This document shows, one piece after another, positions 26,748 to 35,939 of a stretch of 64,000 bases of DNA. Both the position numbers and the translations under genes were made by a program. Location of the stretch: assembly GCF_024267655.1 (NCBI RefSeq), contig NZ_CP100595.1:1550001-1614000 (forward strand). Direction: 5' to 3'. Position 1 is the first letter of the stretch; every line of letters begins with the position of its first letter. The notes under the pieces are model-generated. The model did no database searches and was not told where the DNA came from. It saw only the letters and a program-made list of their open reading frames with translations. This DNA is from Arcobacter roscoffensis. Its GTDB lineage: Bacteria; Campylobacterota; Campylobacteria; Campylobacterales; Arcobacteraceae.

Positions 26748-26999
26748 TTAATAGACTTCTTTTCTATGTGCTATACGAATTAAAGTGATTAATAGGATAT
26801 TATTTTCTTTATAGTATATTATTCTATAGTCACCTGCACGTTTTCTAAACTTGCCTTTATGTTTACCTTTTAGAGCTTTATCGTTTGTAAAAATACCTTC
26901 TTGTAAATCTTTTATTTTATTTGCTATTATTTGTCTTGATTCCTGATTAAGCTTCATAAACTCTTTTTGAGATGCTTTAACAAATGCAATTTTATACAT
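26748..26999 (-). CDS. RelE/ParE-type toxin
   Basis: This 83-residue protein has the RelE/ParE fold pattern: MYKIAFVKASQKEFMKL at the start, GKHKGKFRKRAGDYRIIYYKE in the middle and LITLIRIAHRKEVY at the end. The R-x-G-D-Y-R-I-I-Y and C-terminal IAHRKEVY motifs are those of RelE-superfamily ribonucleases that cut ribosome-bound mRNA. The basic residues needed for catalysis are present (R53, R60, H79-R80-K81 region). Its start overlaps the antitoxin gene by 8 bp, as is usual for type II modules. No frameshift or truncation is seen, so the pair is probably functional. Confidence 0.9.
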   Translation of the reverse strand: MYKIAFVKASQKEFMKLNQESRQIIANKIKDLQEGIFTNDKALKGKHKGKFRKRAGDYRIIYYKENNILLITLIRIAHRKEVY

Positions 27000-27222
27000 C
27001 TATACCAGCTTTTTTAAATACATCTTCCATTGAAAGCACTTCCATAGATCCTTTTTTAACTTCATCTATTCTTTGATCACTTATCATTTCATCTAGAGTA
27101 TCAAAATAACTACTAATCGCTTTTTCTATTAAATAAGTTCTTGTTCTATCTAATTCAGAAGCATATTCATCAAGGTTTGATAATAACTCTTCATCTAATC
27201 TAATATTAATTGCTTTTTTCAT
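26992..27222 (-). CDS. Ribbon-helix-helix antitoxin
   Basis: This 76-residue protein starts with an RHH DNA-binding domain (AINIRLDEELLSNLDEYASELDRTRTYLIEKAI), where the strand AINIRL pairs in a dimer to contact DNA. The C-terminal ~30 residues (KGSMEVLSMEDVFKKAGIDV) should be the flexible toxin-binding arm. It precedes and overlaps the RelE-type toxin gene. It should repress its own promoter, and dyads in the upstream region are candidate operators. Confidence 0.9.
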   Translation of the reverse strand: MKKAINIRLDEELLSNLDEYASELDRTRTYLIEKAISSYFDTLDEMISDQRIDEVKKGSMEVLSMEDVFKKAGIDV

Positions 27223-27235
27223 TTGACTACCTTTG

Positions 27236-27264
27236 TCTATATATGTAGATACATTTTACTACAT
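27236..27264. promoter_or_regulatory. Candidate operator of the toxin-antitoxin pair
   Basis: Overlapping dyads TCTA-(6)-TAGA (27236-27249) and ATGTAG-(10)-CTACAT (27243-27264) lie 14-42 bp upstream of the antitoxin start. Such short, nested dyads are typical sites for RHH antitoxins. Confidence 0.5.
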
Positions 27265-27341
27265 TAATTTTATTTTGTCAATTTCTCTAAGTTTTTGTTA
27301 TAATATTTTTTAATTTACAATATAGGAAATAAATATAATAT

Positions 27342-28145
27342 ATGAATAATCTAAAAGCACAATTCGAAGGCTTTTATAATACGCCTGCTTTGTTTGAAAC
27401 TCTAAATGATATTAGACAATTTGAATTTGAAGCAATTGAATATAAAAAACATGATTATGCAAAATTTGAGATTTTACAAAAACTTCCTTTGGGAAAAAGA
27501 GTAGAGTACTTTTTTGAAGAGTATATAAAACTATCAAATCGTTATAACCTAATATACAAGAATATCCAAGTAATTGAGAATAAAAATACCTTAGGAGAAC
27601 TAGACTTCATACTGTTTGATAAAAAAACACAGCTGTATTTACATACAGAGCTTGTTTATAAGTTTTATTTGTATGATAATAGTTTCAACGAGGAAATAAA
27701 CAGATATATAGGCCCTAATAGAGATGATACATTACTTAAAAAGCTAGAAAAACTAAAAACAAAACAATTTCCTTTACTTTTTAGAGATGAAACAAAAAAC
27801 TATATAGATATTGATTTAAAGAATGTTTTTCAAAACAGTTGTTTTAAAGCAAATATATTTTTACCTTACAAAAAAGATGTAAAAACATCTTTAATAAATA
27901 AATCTTGCATTAAAGGCTTTCATATTAATATAATTGAGTTTTTAAAATTACCTGAATTTAAAGAGTATAAATATTTTTTACCCCATAGATATGATTGGAT
28001 TTTAGATGCTTCTTCAAGTACTACTTGGAAAAATTATGGTGAAATACAAGAAGAGATTCAAGTCTTTTTAGACTTGAAAAAATCTCCTTTAGTTTGGTTA
28101 AAAAGTCAAACTGATTATAAAGTGTTTTTTATCACTTGGTGGTAG
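27342..28145 (+). CDS. DUF1853 family protein
   Basis: This 267-residue soluble protein is recognised as DUF1853 from the motifs LGKRVEYFFEEYIKL, TLGELDFILFDKKT, HTELVYKFYLY and IGPNRDDTLLKKLEKL, in the order usual for the family. The GELDFILFD ... HTELVYKFYL block, with D and E-x-K-like spacing, resembles the core of PD-(D/E)XK nucleases, so nuclease ancestry is possible, but no activity is established for the family to my knowledge. It stands alone between the toxin-antitoxin pair and pepD and ends one base before the convergent pepD stop. Confidence 0.85.
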   Translation: MNNLKAQFEGFYNTPALFETLNDIRQFEFEAIEYKKHDYAKFEILQKLPLGKRVEYFFEEYIKLSNRYNLIYKNIQVIENKNTLGELDFILFDKKTQLYLHTELVYKFYLYDNSFNEEINRYIGPNRDDTLLKKLEKLKTKQFPLLFRDETKNYIDIDLKNVFQNSCFKANIFLPYKKDVKTSLINKSCIKGFHINIIEFLKLPEFKEYKYFLPHRYDWILDASSSTTWKNYGEIQEEIQVFLDLKKSPLVWLKSQTDYKVFFITWW

Positions 28146-28146
28146 A

Positions 28147-29439
28147 TTACTTATAAATCTCTTCAACAATCTTTTTTACAACTTCATAAACATTTTCAAC
28201 AGACTTTATTGATACTTGCTCTTTTCTTGAGTGTGGAAAGTTTATAGTAGGACCTATTGAAGCTACTTTCAAGTGAGGGTATTTATCTTTAAAGATTGCA
28301 CACTCTAATCCTGCATGAATAGCTTCTAGTGAGGCTTGAGGGTTAATAGTTTGATATATATCTAATACTTTTGAAGTAAACTCATTTACATCAGGTTTCC
28401 AAGCAGGGTATTTCCCATCTGTTCTTACACTAAAACCATGTTCATTTAAAATATTTGTTGTTTCTTCTTTTATAGCTGCTAACTCATTATTTGCCATTGA
28501 TCTTGCACTAAATTCAATTTTAATACTATCAATTGTTGTTGATATGATTGCAATATTTATAGAGTTTTGAACTACATTTAACTCTTCATTTGTAGAAATA
28601 ACCCCTTGTTTAAAATCATAGATGAAATCAATCACCTTATCATCAAATACACTTAAATGCTCACTTTGAGTATCTATTTTAGTAATCTTCATATTTTCAT
28701 GACTAGCAATTGGTTCACAGCTACAAGCTACAATAGCTTTTGCATTTACTGGAATAGAGTTTATTCTCTCTCCACCATTAAAATCTAAAAGCTTTGCATT
28801 TGCTTCTTTTATAGTTTTTGCTACTAGCTTTATGGCATTTGGGATATTTTTATCAATATCAACACCACTATGACCACCTTGAAGCTTAGCTATACTTATC
28901 TCATACAAATCAAGTTTTTCAGTATTAGGAAGAATCTTTTTATTTGAATTTACAGCAAAAATATCTACTCCACCTGCACAACCTATACAAACTTCACCTT
29001 CTTCTTCACTATCAAGGTTTAGCATATAAGGAGCGTTTATTTCTAACTCTAAGTTATTTGCACCAATCAAACCTATTTCTTCATCAGATGTAAATAAATA
29101 CTCAGCATCAACTCCATCATACATAAGGTTTATCATATATGAACAACCAATACCATTATCACTTCCAAGAGTAGAGTTCTTTGCACTTAAAATATCATCA
29201 TTCTGAATGATTTGAGGAACACAATTATCTTCTAAACATACTATGTCATAGTGAGATTGAAATACTATTTTTGCTTGTGAATTTTCTTTTTTACATAAAA
29301 TATTATTATATTTATCTACTAAACATTCATATCCTAAATCTAGCGATATTTTTTTCATGTAGTTTATAAATGCTTCATGAGTTTTTGAACATCTTGGAAT
29401 TGCAGTGATTTCTTTAAAAATTTCTATAACTTTACTCAT
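28147..29439 (-). CDS. pepD: Aminoacyl-histidine dipeptidase PepD
   Basis: This 430-residue cytoplasmic M20 metallopeptidase of the PepD/Xaa-His dipeptidase type hydrolyses unspecific dipeptides and supplies amino acids. Metal and catalytic motifs are in order: SHYDIVCL (first metal His and catalytic Asp), STLGSDNGIG (bridging Asp), FTSDEEIGLIGA (catalytic Glu-Glu), NLDSEEEGEVCIG (metal Asp/Glu), GHSGVDI in the lid domain and a C-terminal HAGLECAIF metal His. The length is somewhat below that of the E. coli enzyme (485 residues). It stands alone, directly convergent with the DUF1853 gene, with no room for a terminator between the two. Confidence 0.93.
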   Translation of the reverse strand: MSKVIEIFKEITAIPRCSKTHEAFINYMKKISLDLGYECLVDKYNNILCKKENSQAKIVFQSHYDIVCLEDNCVPQIIQNDDILSAKNSTLGSDNGIGCSYMINLMYDGVDAEYLFTSDEEIGLIGANNLELEINAPYMLNLDSEEEGEVCIGCAGGVDIFAVNSNKKILPNTEKLDLYEISIAKLQGGHSGVDIDKNIPNAIKLVAKTIKEANAKLLDFNGGERINSIPVNAKAIVACSCEPIASHENMKITKIDTQSEHLSVFDDKVIDFIYDFKQGVISTNEELNVVQNSINIAIISTTIDSIKIEFSARSMANNELAAIKEETTNILNEHGFSVRTDGKYPAWKPDVNEFTSKVLDIYQTINPQASLEAIHAGLECAIFKDKYPHLKVASIGPTINFPHSRKEQVSIKSVENVYEVVKKIVEEIYK

Positions 29440-29516
29440 ATTACACCTTAAATTTTTTAGGTGATTATAACAAAATAAGCTAGGGAAGAGTTTAAAGTAG
29501 GGGGAGTTAAATATAT

Positions 29517-29542
29517 AAACTAAGAGTAAAAACTCTTAGTTT
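29517..29542. terminator. Hairpin terminator of ccsBA
   Basis: AAACTAAGAGT (29517-29527) and ACTCTTAGTTT (29532-29542) form a perfect 11-bp stem with an AAAA loop that includes the ccsBA stop codon. On the minus strand it is followed by an AT-rich stretch. Confidence 0.75.
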
Positions 29543-32289
29543 GTTTTATTAGTTTGTACAGAAATAGGATCTTTCATATTTCTGTTTTTATATGCTAAGG
29601 CAATTGTAATAAATACCATAGAAACTACATAGTAAACCCATGTAGGAATTGGTACAGGATCACCTGTTGCATATGAGTGCATACCTGATAAGTAGAAGTT
29701 TACTCCAAAGTATGTCATTAAAATTGTTGCAAATGCTAAAAGTGAAGCAGTTGAGAATGCAAATGGATTGTTAAGTGGTTTAACAAATCTCATGTGGATT
29801 ACAAAAACATAAGTTATGATTGATACATAAGCCCAAGTCTCTTTTGGATCCCATCCCCAATATCTACCCCAAGATTCATTTGCCCAAATACCACCAAGGA
29901 AGTTACCAATTGTAATAAATGTAACACCGACAATTAAAGCTATTTCATTAATAGCAGTGATATTTTTAATAGTCTCATCTAAATGAGGTCTATTTTTTCT
30001 AAAGATAAACATAATTAATGACATAAATCCTAAGATAGCTCCAAGTCCAAAGAATCCATATGAAGCTGTTAGAATTGATACGTGAATTGTTAACCAATAA
30101 GATTTAAGTACAGGAACAAGATTTGTAATTTGTGGATCAATTCCTGTTAAGTGAGCTGTAAACATAAATATACCAGCAACAATAACAGCAGCACTTAATG
30201 CAAGAAGTGATTTTCTAAAGAAAACAACACCTGCAAATATAGCTGACCAAGATATATATAGAAGTGATTCATATGTATCTGACCATGGTGCATGACCTGA
30301 AATAACCCATCTAAATCCCATTCCAAAAGTATGTGTAGCAAATAACAATGCTAATACAATAAAGAAGAAGAATGTAGTTTTTCTTGGTTTAATATTAGGA
30401 TTAAATACTACAACAAATGCTACTATTAACATAATTAAACCAGTTAAAACATATGCAAGTGTAAGTTTTAAGAAGATATCTAATTCATTAAATAAAATCT
30501 CATTACTAACTTCTGAGTCACTTAACATAACTTCTTTACCAATCTTTTCTTGGTAAAGTTTAATCATATCAAGGAATTTGTCTGCTTGTTCCCAATCACT
30601 TTGAATAACAGAGTTAATAAACCCTCTCGTCATAAGTTCAGCTGCTCTTCCACTTTTTTCTTCAAAAGTTTCCATAGCCTCTAATGGTGCATGCCATGTA
30701 TTTGCTTTATCTTCTGGTTCTGGGAAGATTCTAAATAAGTTACCATTAAAAGTTGCATATGTGATATTAAGTCTTTCATCAAGTCTTACAATATCTTTTT
30801 CATATGTTCCTCTATCTTGAGGTTTAGTAATAGCAGCTTTTTCAGCTTCTTTATTTAAAATATATTTACCATCAATAAAAACTTCTGTAAAAGCAATATG
30901 TTTTCTACTTTCATCAATACCTAAAAACTTTTTTAATTTAGGAGTTTTTACTTTAATAAGTCTAATATCTCTCCACATTTCAGGTCTTGTTAGCATACCT
31001 AAAACGATTTGGTCTGCATTCATTCCAAATAATGATTTTCTACCACTTAATTTAAGAAGGATTTCTCTATTTAGTGTAGATATAGGTTTCATTCTTCCAC
31101 CTTGACTTTGTGTCACAAGTTTAGAGAACTTATCAGCTGTTGCTTTTGATTCTTCTTTAAATTTCTTTAAATAAGCAACTGTATCTTGAGCTTTTACTTC
31201 GTCTTCCATAACTCTTTCTTCAGCGTGTAATGAAGTTGAAGCAAAAGCAAACATACAGGCAATTGCAATAGAAGCTACATTTCTTTGAGCTACATATTTA
31301 GTTAATTTCCAAAATCTTGATTTTTTGTCAAATAGATTCATAACTAAACCAAGTGTCAGTAAGAAGTAACCAAAGTAAGTAGGCCATTTTCCTGGGTCAT
31401 TATTTACAGATAAAACAGTACCTGTTTCATCAGGGAAATATGAACTTTGGAAGAATAAGAAGTTTCCTTCATGTAGTGTTCTATTCATAAAAATCCTATA
31501 ATCATACTCTTTATTATCTTTGATAACTGTAACTTCAGATGCATAAGATGAAGGTGCATTACTACCTGGGTATCTGTCAAGCTGAAAGTCATTTAATTTA
31601 ATAGCAAATGGTAAGAATAGTGTTTTAGAACCATAAGATAAAGTTACTGTTGTATCACCAAATACTAGGTCTCTTTTTAAACCTCTTTGTCCTCTTTGTC
31701 CTGGAAGCTTAATAGTTTGTGTTTTACCATCAATTGTTACATCAACGCTTAAAAGTCCCATTTTAGCAGTACCTTTTTTTGCTAAAAGGTAATCTTTATA
31801 TTTTACATTTACTTTTTTATCATCACTATATAAAATAGTGTGTTCAAAGTCATTAACAAATTTTAGTAAAGATGTAAACTCTTTTTGGTACTCTTTGTAG
31901 TAAGTTGTACCATTTTCTTTAATAGATATTTGTAAGTAAGGCTCTAGTGAACTCATTCTGTTTTCAGTAGTTCCTTCTTTAATTTGCATAATTCCTTCAT
32001 AACCTGCATATCTTGTAATACCAGCAGCAATTAATATAACTACAAATGATGTGTGAAATATAAATCTAGCTTTACTTTTCCACATTTTATATTTAAAAAT
32101 AATACCTGTTAGATTTATTGTAGTTAATACTAGTATTGCTTCATACCAAATATGATTATAAACTAATACTCTTGCAGAAGATGTATCAAAATCATTTTCA
32201 ATAAATGTAGCATAACCAGCTCCAATTGCTAATATAGCTAATAAGATAAGTGTAGTCTTAAAGGAAAATAAGACATTTGTTCCTTTCAA
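29536..32289 (-). CDS. ccsBA: Fused cytochrome c biogenesis protein CcsBA (ResB-CcsA)
   Basis: This 917-residue System II cytochrome c synthase exports haem and attaches it to CXXCH motifs of periplasmic c-type cytochromes. The N-terminal third is ResB/CcsB-like, with four TM segments (starts TTLILLAILAIGAGYATFIEN) and a large periplasmic part. The C-terminal part from about residue 600 is CcsA-like, with about eight TM segments. It holds the haem-binding tryptophan-rich WWD motif NESWGRYWGWDPKETWAY and flanking His residues (SGHAPWSDTYES, THTFGMGFRW, GMHSYATG). The fusion is typical of Campylobacterota. It stands alone and points to a respiration rich in c-type cytochromes. Its C-terminus overlaps its own terminator hairpin. 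Confidence 0.95.
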   Translation of the reverse strand: MKGTNVLFSFKTTLILLAILAIGAGYATFIENDFDTSSARVLVYNHIWYEAILVLTTINLTGIIFKYKMWKSKARFIFHTSFVVILIAAGITRYAGYEGIMQIKEGTTENRMSSLEPYLQISIKENGTTYYKEYQKEFTSLLKFVNDFEHTILYSDDKKVNVKYKDYLLAKKGTAKMGLLSVDVTIDGKTQTIKLPGQRGQRGLKRDLVFGDTTVTLSYGSKTLFLPFAIKLNDFQLDRYPGSNAPSSYASEVTVIKDNKEYDYRIFMNRTLHEGNFLFFQSSYFPDETGTVLSVNNDPGKWPTYFGYFLLTLGLVMNLFDKKSRFWKLTKYVAQRNVASIAIACMFAFASTSLHAEERVMEDEVKAQDTVAYLKKFKEESKATADKFSKLVTQSQGGRMKPISTLNREILLKLSGRKSLFGMNADQIVLGMLTRPEMWRDIRLIKVKTPKLKKFLGIDESRKHIAFTEVFIDGKYILNKEAEKAAITKPQDRGTYEKDIVRLDERLNITYATFNGNLFRIFPEPEDKANTWHAPLEAMETFEEKSGRAAELMTRGFINSVIQSDWEQADKFLDMIKLYQEKIGKEVMLSDSEVSNEILFNELDIFLKLTLAYVLTGLIMLIVAFVVVFNPNIKPRKTTFFFFIVLALLFATHTFGMGFRWVISGHAPWSDTYESLLYISWSAIFAGVVFFRKSLLALSAAVIVAGIFMFTAHLTGIDPQITNLVPVLKSYWLTIHVSILTASYGFFGLGAILGFMSLIMFIFRKNRPHLDETIKNITAINEIALIVGVTFITIGNFLGGIWANESWGRYWGWDPKETWAYVSIITYVFVIHMRFVKPLNNPFAFSTASLLAFATILMTYFGVNFYLSGMHSYATGDPVPIPTWVYYVVSMVFITIALAYKNRNMKDPISVQTNKTN

Positions 32290-32452
32290 AAAAAATCCTT
32301 TCTGTTTTAATTAATGAATGAATTATATTGTTAAGTAGTTAACTATAAGTTAACTAAAAATGAAAATAAATTCATATTTTATTTCATTTGGAAGTATAAC
32401 AAAAGATTAATTTGTTTGACTTGATTTAAGACAATATTTTACTTATTATTCC

Positions 32453-32458
32453 TATAAT
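32453..32458 (+). promoter_or_regulatory. TATAAT immediately upstream of cmoB
   Basis: The hexamer ends 6 bp before the ATG at 32465 and no Shine-Dalgarno sequence is visible. If this is the -10 element, transcription would begin at or next to the start codon, giving a leaderless mRNA. Confidence 0.35.
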
Positions 32459-32464
32459 AACGCT

Positions 32465-33379
32465 ATGAATTTAGAAGAATTACAAAAAAAGAAAGACGAT
32501 TGCAGAAATTGGAAAAATGTTCAGCCTTGGTTTGAGCAATTAAATAAAGCACGAGAGATAAAAACGAAAGAGCTTTTTGTTGATTATGGAGATTGGTTTA
32601 CTATTGGAAAAAGAGAAAACCTTACTCAAGAAGAGTATAATCTAATCGAAGAAACAGCAAAAAAACTTATTCCTTGGAGAAAAGGGCCTTTTAATCTTTT
32701 TGGTTTAGAAATAGATAGCGAATGGCAAAGTAATATAAAATACAATCTAATTAGACCTCACTTTAATTTAAAAGACAAAGTTGTTGCAGATATTGGTTGT
32801 AATAATGGATATTATATGTTTAGAATGCTTGAGGATAAACCAAAAAGACTTATTGGTTTTGATCCTAGTGCTTTAACCTTACATCAATTTGAGTTTATAA
32901 ATCACTTTGTTAAATCAGAAATAGTTTATGAAATGCTTGGGGTTGAACACTTAGAGTATTATAATCATCAATTTGACTTTATTTTTATGCTTGGTGTTTT
33001 ATATCATAGACCAGATCCTGTAGGAACTTTAAAGTCATTAGCAAGAGGCTTAAACTCAAAAGGTGAAATATTAATTGATACTTTTATGATTGATGGAGAA
33101 GAAGAGCTTTGTCTAACACCAAATAAAAGATATTCAAAAATACCAAATATTTATTTTATACCAACAATTCCTGCACTTACAAACTGGCTTCTTAGAGCTG
33201 GATTTGAAAATATTGAAGTTATTGCAACAACAGTTACAACAAATGAAGAGCAAAGAAAAACAAAATGGTCTTTTGATCAAAGCTTAGAAGATTTTTTAGA
33301 TCCAAATGATAGTAGTAAAACTATTGAGGGTTATCCTGCACCTAAAAGAGTATATGTAAAAGCTAGAAAAGTACAATAG
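32465..33379 (+). CDS. cmoB: tRNA U34 carboxymethyltransferase CmoB
   Basis: This 304-residue class I methyltransferase-fold enzyme transfers the carboxymethyl group of carboxy-S-adenosylmethionine to 5-hydroxyuridine-34 of tRNA, forming cmo5U at the wobble position. Diagnostic features are the N-terminal RKGPFNLFGLEIDSEW block, motif I VADIGCNNGYY, IGFDPSALTLHQFEFINHF and the MLGVLYHRPDPVGTL segment near residue 178. E. coli CmoB is 323 residues, so the length is normal. CmoA, which makes the cofactor, is not in the window. The gene ends 2 bp before the convergent GGDEF-like gene. Confidence 0.95.
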   Translation: MNLEELQKKKDDCRNWKNVQPWFEQLNKAREIKTKELFVDYGDWFTIGKRENLTQEEYNLIEETAKKLIPWRKGPFNLFGLEIDSEWQSNIKYNLIRPHFNLKDKVVADIGCNNGYYMFRMLEDKPKRLIGFDPSALTLHQFEFINHFVKSEIVYEMLGVEHLEYYNHQFDFIFMLGVLYHRPDPVGTLKSLARGLNSKGEILIDTFMIDGEEELCLTPNKRYSKIPNIYFIPTIPALTNWLLRAGFENIEVIATTVTTNEEQRKTKWSFDQSLEDFLDPNDSSKTIEGYPAPKRVYVKARKVQ

Positions 33380-33381
33380 AC

Positions 33382-34356
33382 TTAAAAAAGTTCTATTGTA
33401 TCTTCTTCTGAGAGTTCAGCATAGTCAAAAAACTGACTCCTCCCATTATTTTTTGCTTCATATAAAGCAATATCAGCATTTTTTATAGCATCTGTAATTG
33501 TTTCACTAGAATCTGTTTTAAAAGTTTCAAGTCCTATGCAAATAGTTTTTTTCAAAGTTTGCTTTGTAATTGGATTAACTTCAATCTCTACTTTTGCAAA
33601 ACCTTCAATTATTTTTTTAGCAATATCTTCTATTTGCCATTTTGCTGTATTACTTAAAATAGTTACTAAAAATTCATCAGCATTAAGTCTAGCAACCATA
33701 TCAAATTCATTTATATTTGTATGGATTATTTTTGCAAGCTCTACTAAAACTTGATCTGAGATGTCATAATCAAATTCATCTATTACAGCTTTAAAATGAT
33801 CAACACCAATCATAAGAAAATATATCTCTTCTCTTGTATTATTTGAAATAGTAAGATGTTTATTTAAGTTTTCAATTAAATAGTTTCTATTATAAACTTT
33901 AGTAACTGAATCAATAGATGAAGACTCTATAAAGTTTTTCTTTAGAATACCATTTTGAATAATAGGTGAGATTTGAAAAAATGCAGCTTCAATAGTATCA
34001 TATTTAGCTTGCAGTACTTGATAGTGAACATTTGAAGTGGCACTAAAAGATACTGTTGCATTAAGATTAGTATGAGTATTTATAATAAAAAAGTAAGCTC
34101 TATCATCATCAAGATAGAATTCTTTCCCTTTTACTAAAATCTCTTCTTTTGTATTTGAGCTTATATCAATTAGAGAAAATGTTAGATTATCAACACAAAA
34201 AAATTTGTTTAACCAGTCATAAATATCTTCAGCCATTTGAACAATATTTGTTGAATACTGTAGTTGCTCGTATAAATTATAAATACTAACTAAAGATTTG
34301 TAGCTTTCTTCATTTTTCTTTGAGTCTTTTATTAGTTCTAAAATCTTCTCTTTCAT
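33382..34356 (-). CDS. GGDEF-like protein with degenerate active site (copy 2)
   Basis: This 324-residue cytoplasmic protein has an N-terminal ~140 residues resembling a GAF-like sensory region and a GGDEF fold from about 148 (SIDSVTKVYNRNYL ... NGRSQFFDYAE). The signature GGDEF is changed to NADEF (225-229), and the inhibitory-site R-x-x-D five residues before it is NEFD. Both the active site and the allosteric site therefore look lost. A diguanylate cyclase needs the two glycines to hold GTP, so catalysis is unlikely. It follows its paralogue (34367-35272) by 10 bp on the same strand, and the two share long identical segments (DEFDYDIGD-like, TKQTLKKT, ADIALYEAKN), showing tandem duplication. 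Confidence 0.88.
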   Translation of the reverse strand: MKEKILELIKDSKKNEESYKSLVSIYNLYEQLQYSTNIVQMAEDIYDWLNKFFCVDNLTFSLIDISSNTKEEILVKGKEFYLDDDRAYFFIINTHTNLNATVSFSATSNVHYQVLQAKYDTIEAAFFQISPIIQNGILKKNFIESSSIDSVTKVYNRNYLIENLNKHLTISNNTREEIYFLMIGVDHFKAVIDEFDYDISDQVLVELAKIIHTNINEFDMVARLNADEFLVTILSNTAKWQIEDIAKKIIEGFAKVEIEVNPITKQTLKKTICIGLETFKTDSSETITDAIKNADIALYEAKNNGRSQFFDYAELSEEDTIELF

Positions 34357-34366
34357 AATTTAAACC

Positions 34367-35272
34367 TTAAAATAAGTCAATTGTATTGGTATCTTCTTGT
34401 GTATACGTAAAAAATTGACTTCTACCTTTATTTTTTGCTTCATATAAAGCAATATCAGATTTTCTAAAAATTTCATCCATTGATGAAGCATCATCAGGGA
34501 AAATTGCTATACCACAACAAACTGTCTTTTTTAGAGTTTGCTTAGTTTGTTCGTTTACTAATACTTCTTTTTGTGCAAATGCTTCAATAATTTTTTGGGC
34601 TATCATTGAAGCATTTTCATTATCTTGAATGTTCATTAAAATTACTAAAAATTCATCTGAATCAATTCTTAAAATAATATCAGATGTTCTTAAAGTCTCT
34701 TTTAATACATCTGATAAAGCAATAAGTACTTTATCACCTATATTGTAATCAAACTCATCAATTACAGCTTTAAATTGATCAATACCAAATTTTAAAAAAC
34801 CTAAAGTATTTTTTTCTCTAATTGATAAACTTAATAATTTCTCTGCATAGTTTTCTAAATAGTGTCTATTATATAAACCTGTTAAACTATCAATCAAACT
34901 TAAATCTTTTAAAGTATCTTTTAAAAGCTTATTATATAGTGTCTGAGAAAAGGCTTGAAGAGCAAGATTAATCACAAATCTATTCTCAATTATATTTTTA
35001 TCGTCATTTGATGAAACTATAACTCTAATCTTTGTATATTCACTTTGAATTAATTCAAATACACAGTTCTCATGCTCTATTAGTTTATTTGAAGATTTGT
35101 AAAGAATATCTTCTCTATCCTCTTCGCTTGTATCAAGTAGAGTAATCTCAATATCATCAACATTGAATTTTGTTTTTAAATACTCTAATACTTCTACATA
35201 AAACTGTTCTAAAGTTCTTACAAGTTTTAAGTTTTCATTCTCATTTACTATATTTTCACAAACTTGACTCAT
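34367..35272 (-). CDS. GGDEF-like protein, degenerate A-site but intact I-site (copy 1)
   Basis: This 301-residue cytoplasmic protein has an N-terminal region (1-120) of unknown fold and a GGDEF domain from about 126. The signature is DSDEF (204-208), missing both glycines, but an RTSD motif at 195-198 lies exactly five residues before it, the position of the c-di-GMP inhibitory site. Proteins with this combination often serve as c-di-GMP receptors and not as cyclases; that is family knowledge applied here. It is the first gene of a tandem pair, 12 bp downstream of the MBL-fold hydrolase gene and probably in one operon with it. Confidence 0.88.
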   Translation of the reverse strand: MSQVCENIVNENENLKLVRTLEQFYVEVLEYLKTKFNVDDIEITLLDTSEEDREDILYKSSNKLIEHENCVFELIQSEYTKIRVIVSSNDDKNIIENRFVINLALQAFSQTLYNKLLKDTLKDLSLIDSLTGLYNRHYLENYAEKLLSLSIREKNTLGFLKFGIDQFKAVIDEFDYNIGDKVLIALSDVLKETLRTSDIILRIDSDEFLVILMNIQDNENASMIAQKIIEAFAQKEVLVNEQTKQTLKKTVCCGIAIFPDDASSMDEIFRKSDIALYEAKNKGRSQFFTYTQEDTNTIDLF

Positions 35273-35284
35273 CTATATTTACCC

Positions 35285-35887
35285 TTATAATATAATATAT
35301 CTTTCCCATTGTGCTAAGGAATCTAACTCAGCTATTAGTGTAGTTTTATCACCATGTCCAGGGTAAATATGAAAATTTGTATTTTCCCAAGAAAGTATCT
35401 TATTAATACTTTGTTTCATTTGTGCTGCATTTGACATTGGAAAGTCAAATCTTCCAATAGTACCTTTAAATATAAAATCACCTGTAAATAAATGTTCATT
35501 AATTTGAATTGCAGAACATCCTGGCGTATGTCCAGGGAAATGATGAAATTTAATTTTAACACCTGCAATCTCAAACTCTTGGTCTGGTTCAACTTCAATA
35601 TCAGCAATTGAAGAGGGCATTCCAAGTCCATAAGGATCTGTAGTTAATAAAAAACAGTCATCTTTTGGTGTATATAATTTTACATTGTATTCATTTTTAA
35701 CTTCTGTATTTGACCATACATGATCAAAATGTCCATGAGTGTTTAAAACTGCGACAGGATTTGTTACATTTTGTTTTATCCATCTTGCTGCATCTACTCC
35801 TGGATCAATAATTATATCTTTATCATCTATTGTTACTATATAACAATTAGTCTGATAATCGCCCATTGGCTGTACTTTTATATCCAT
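35285..35887 (-). CDS. Metallo-beta-lactamase-fold hydrolase, glyoxalase II-like
   Basis: This 200-residue cytoplasmic hydrolase of the MBL superfamily has the metal motif THGHFDH (H51, H53, D55, H56), a further His in FPGHTPG, the metal-bridging Asp in LFTGDFIF and a final His in YPGHGD. This is the set of a dinuclear zinc or iron site. The size and motif spacing match the small YcbL-like branch of the glyoxalase II group, which act on thioesters such as S-lactoylglutathione. The true substrate is unknown. It appears to head an operon with the two GGDEF-like genes, which may only be proximity. Confidence 0.88.
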   Translation of the reverse strand: MDIKVQPMGDYQTNCYIVTIDDKDIIIDPGVDAARWIKQNVTNPVAVLNTHGHFDHVWSNTEVKNEYNVKLYTPKDDCFLLTTDPYGLGMPSSIADIEVEPDQEFEIAGVKIKFHHFPGHTPGCSAIQINEHLFTGDFIFKGTIGRFDFPMSNAAQMKQSINKILSWENTNFHIYPGHGDKTTLIAELDSLAQWERYIIL

Positions 35888-35939
35888 TTTAAAGCCTTTT
35901 CGCTAAAATATTATCATTATATCATAAAAGAGGTTATAC

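Noticed and set aside
33382-35272. Active diguanylate cyclases
   Set aside because: Both proteins lack the two glycines of GGDEF needed to bind GTP.
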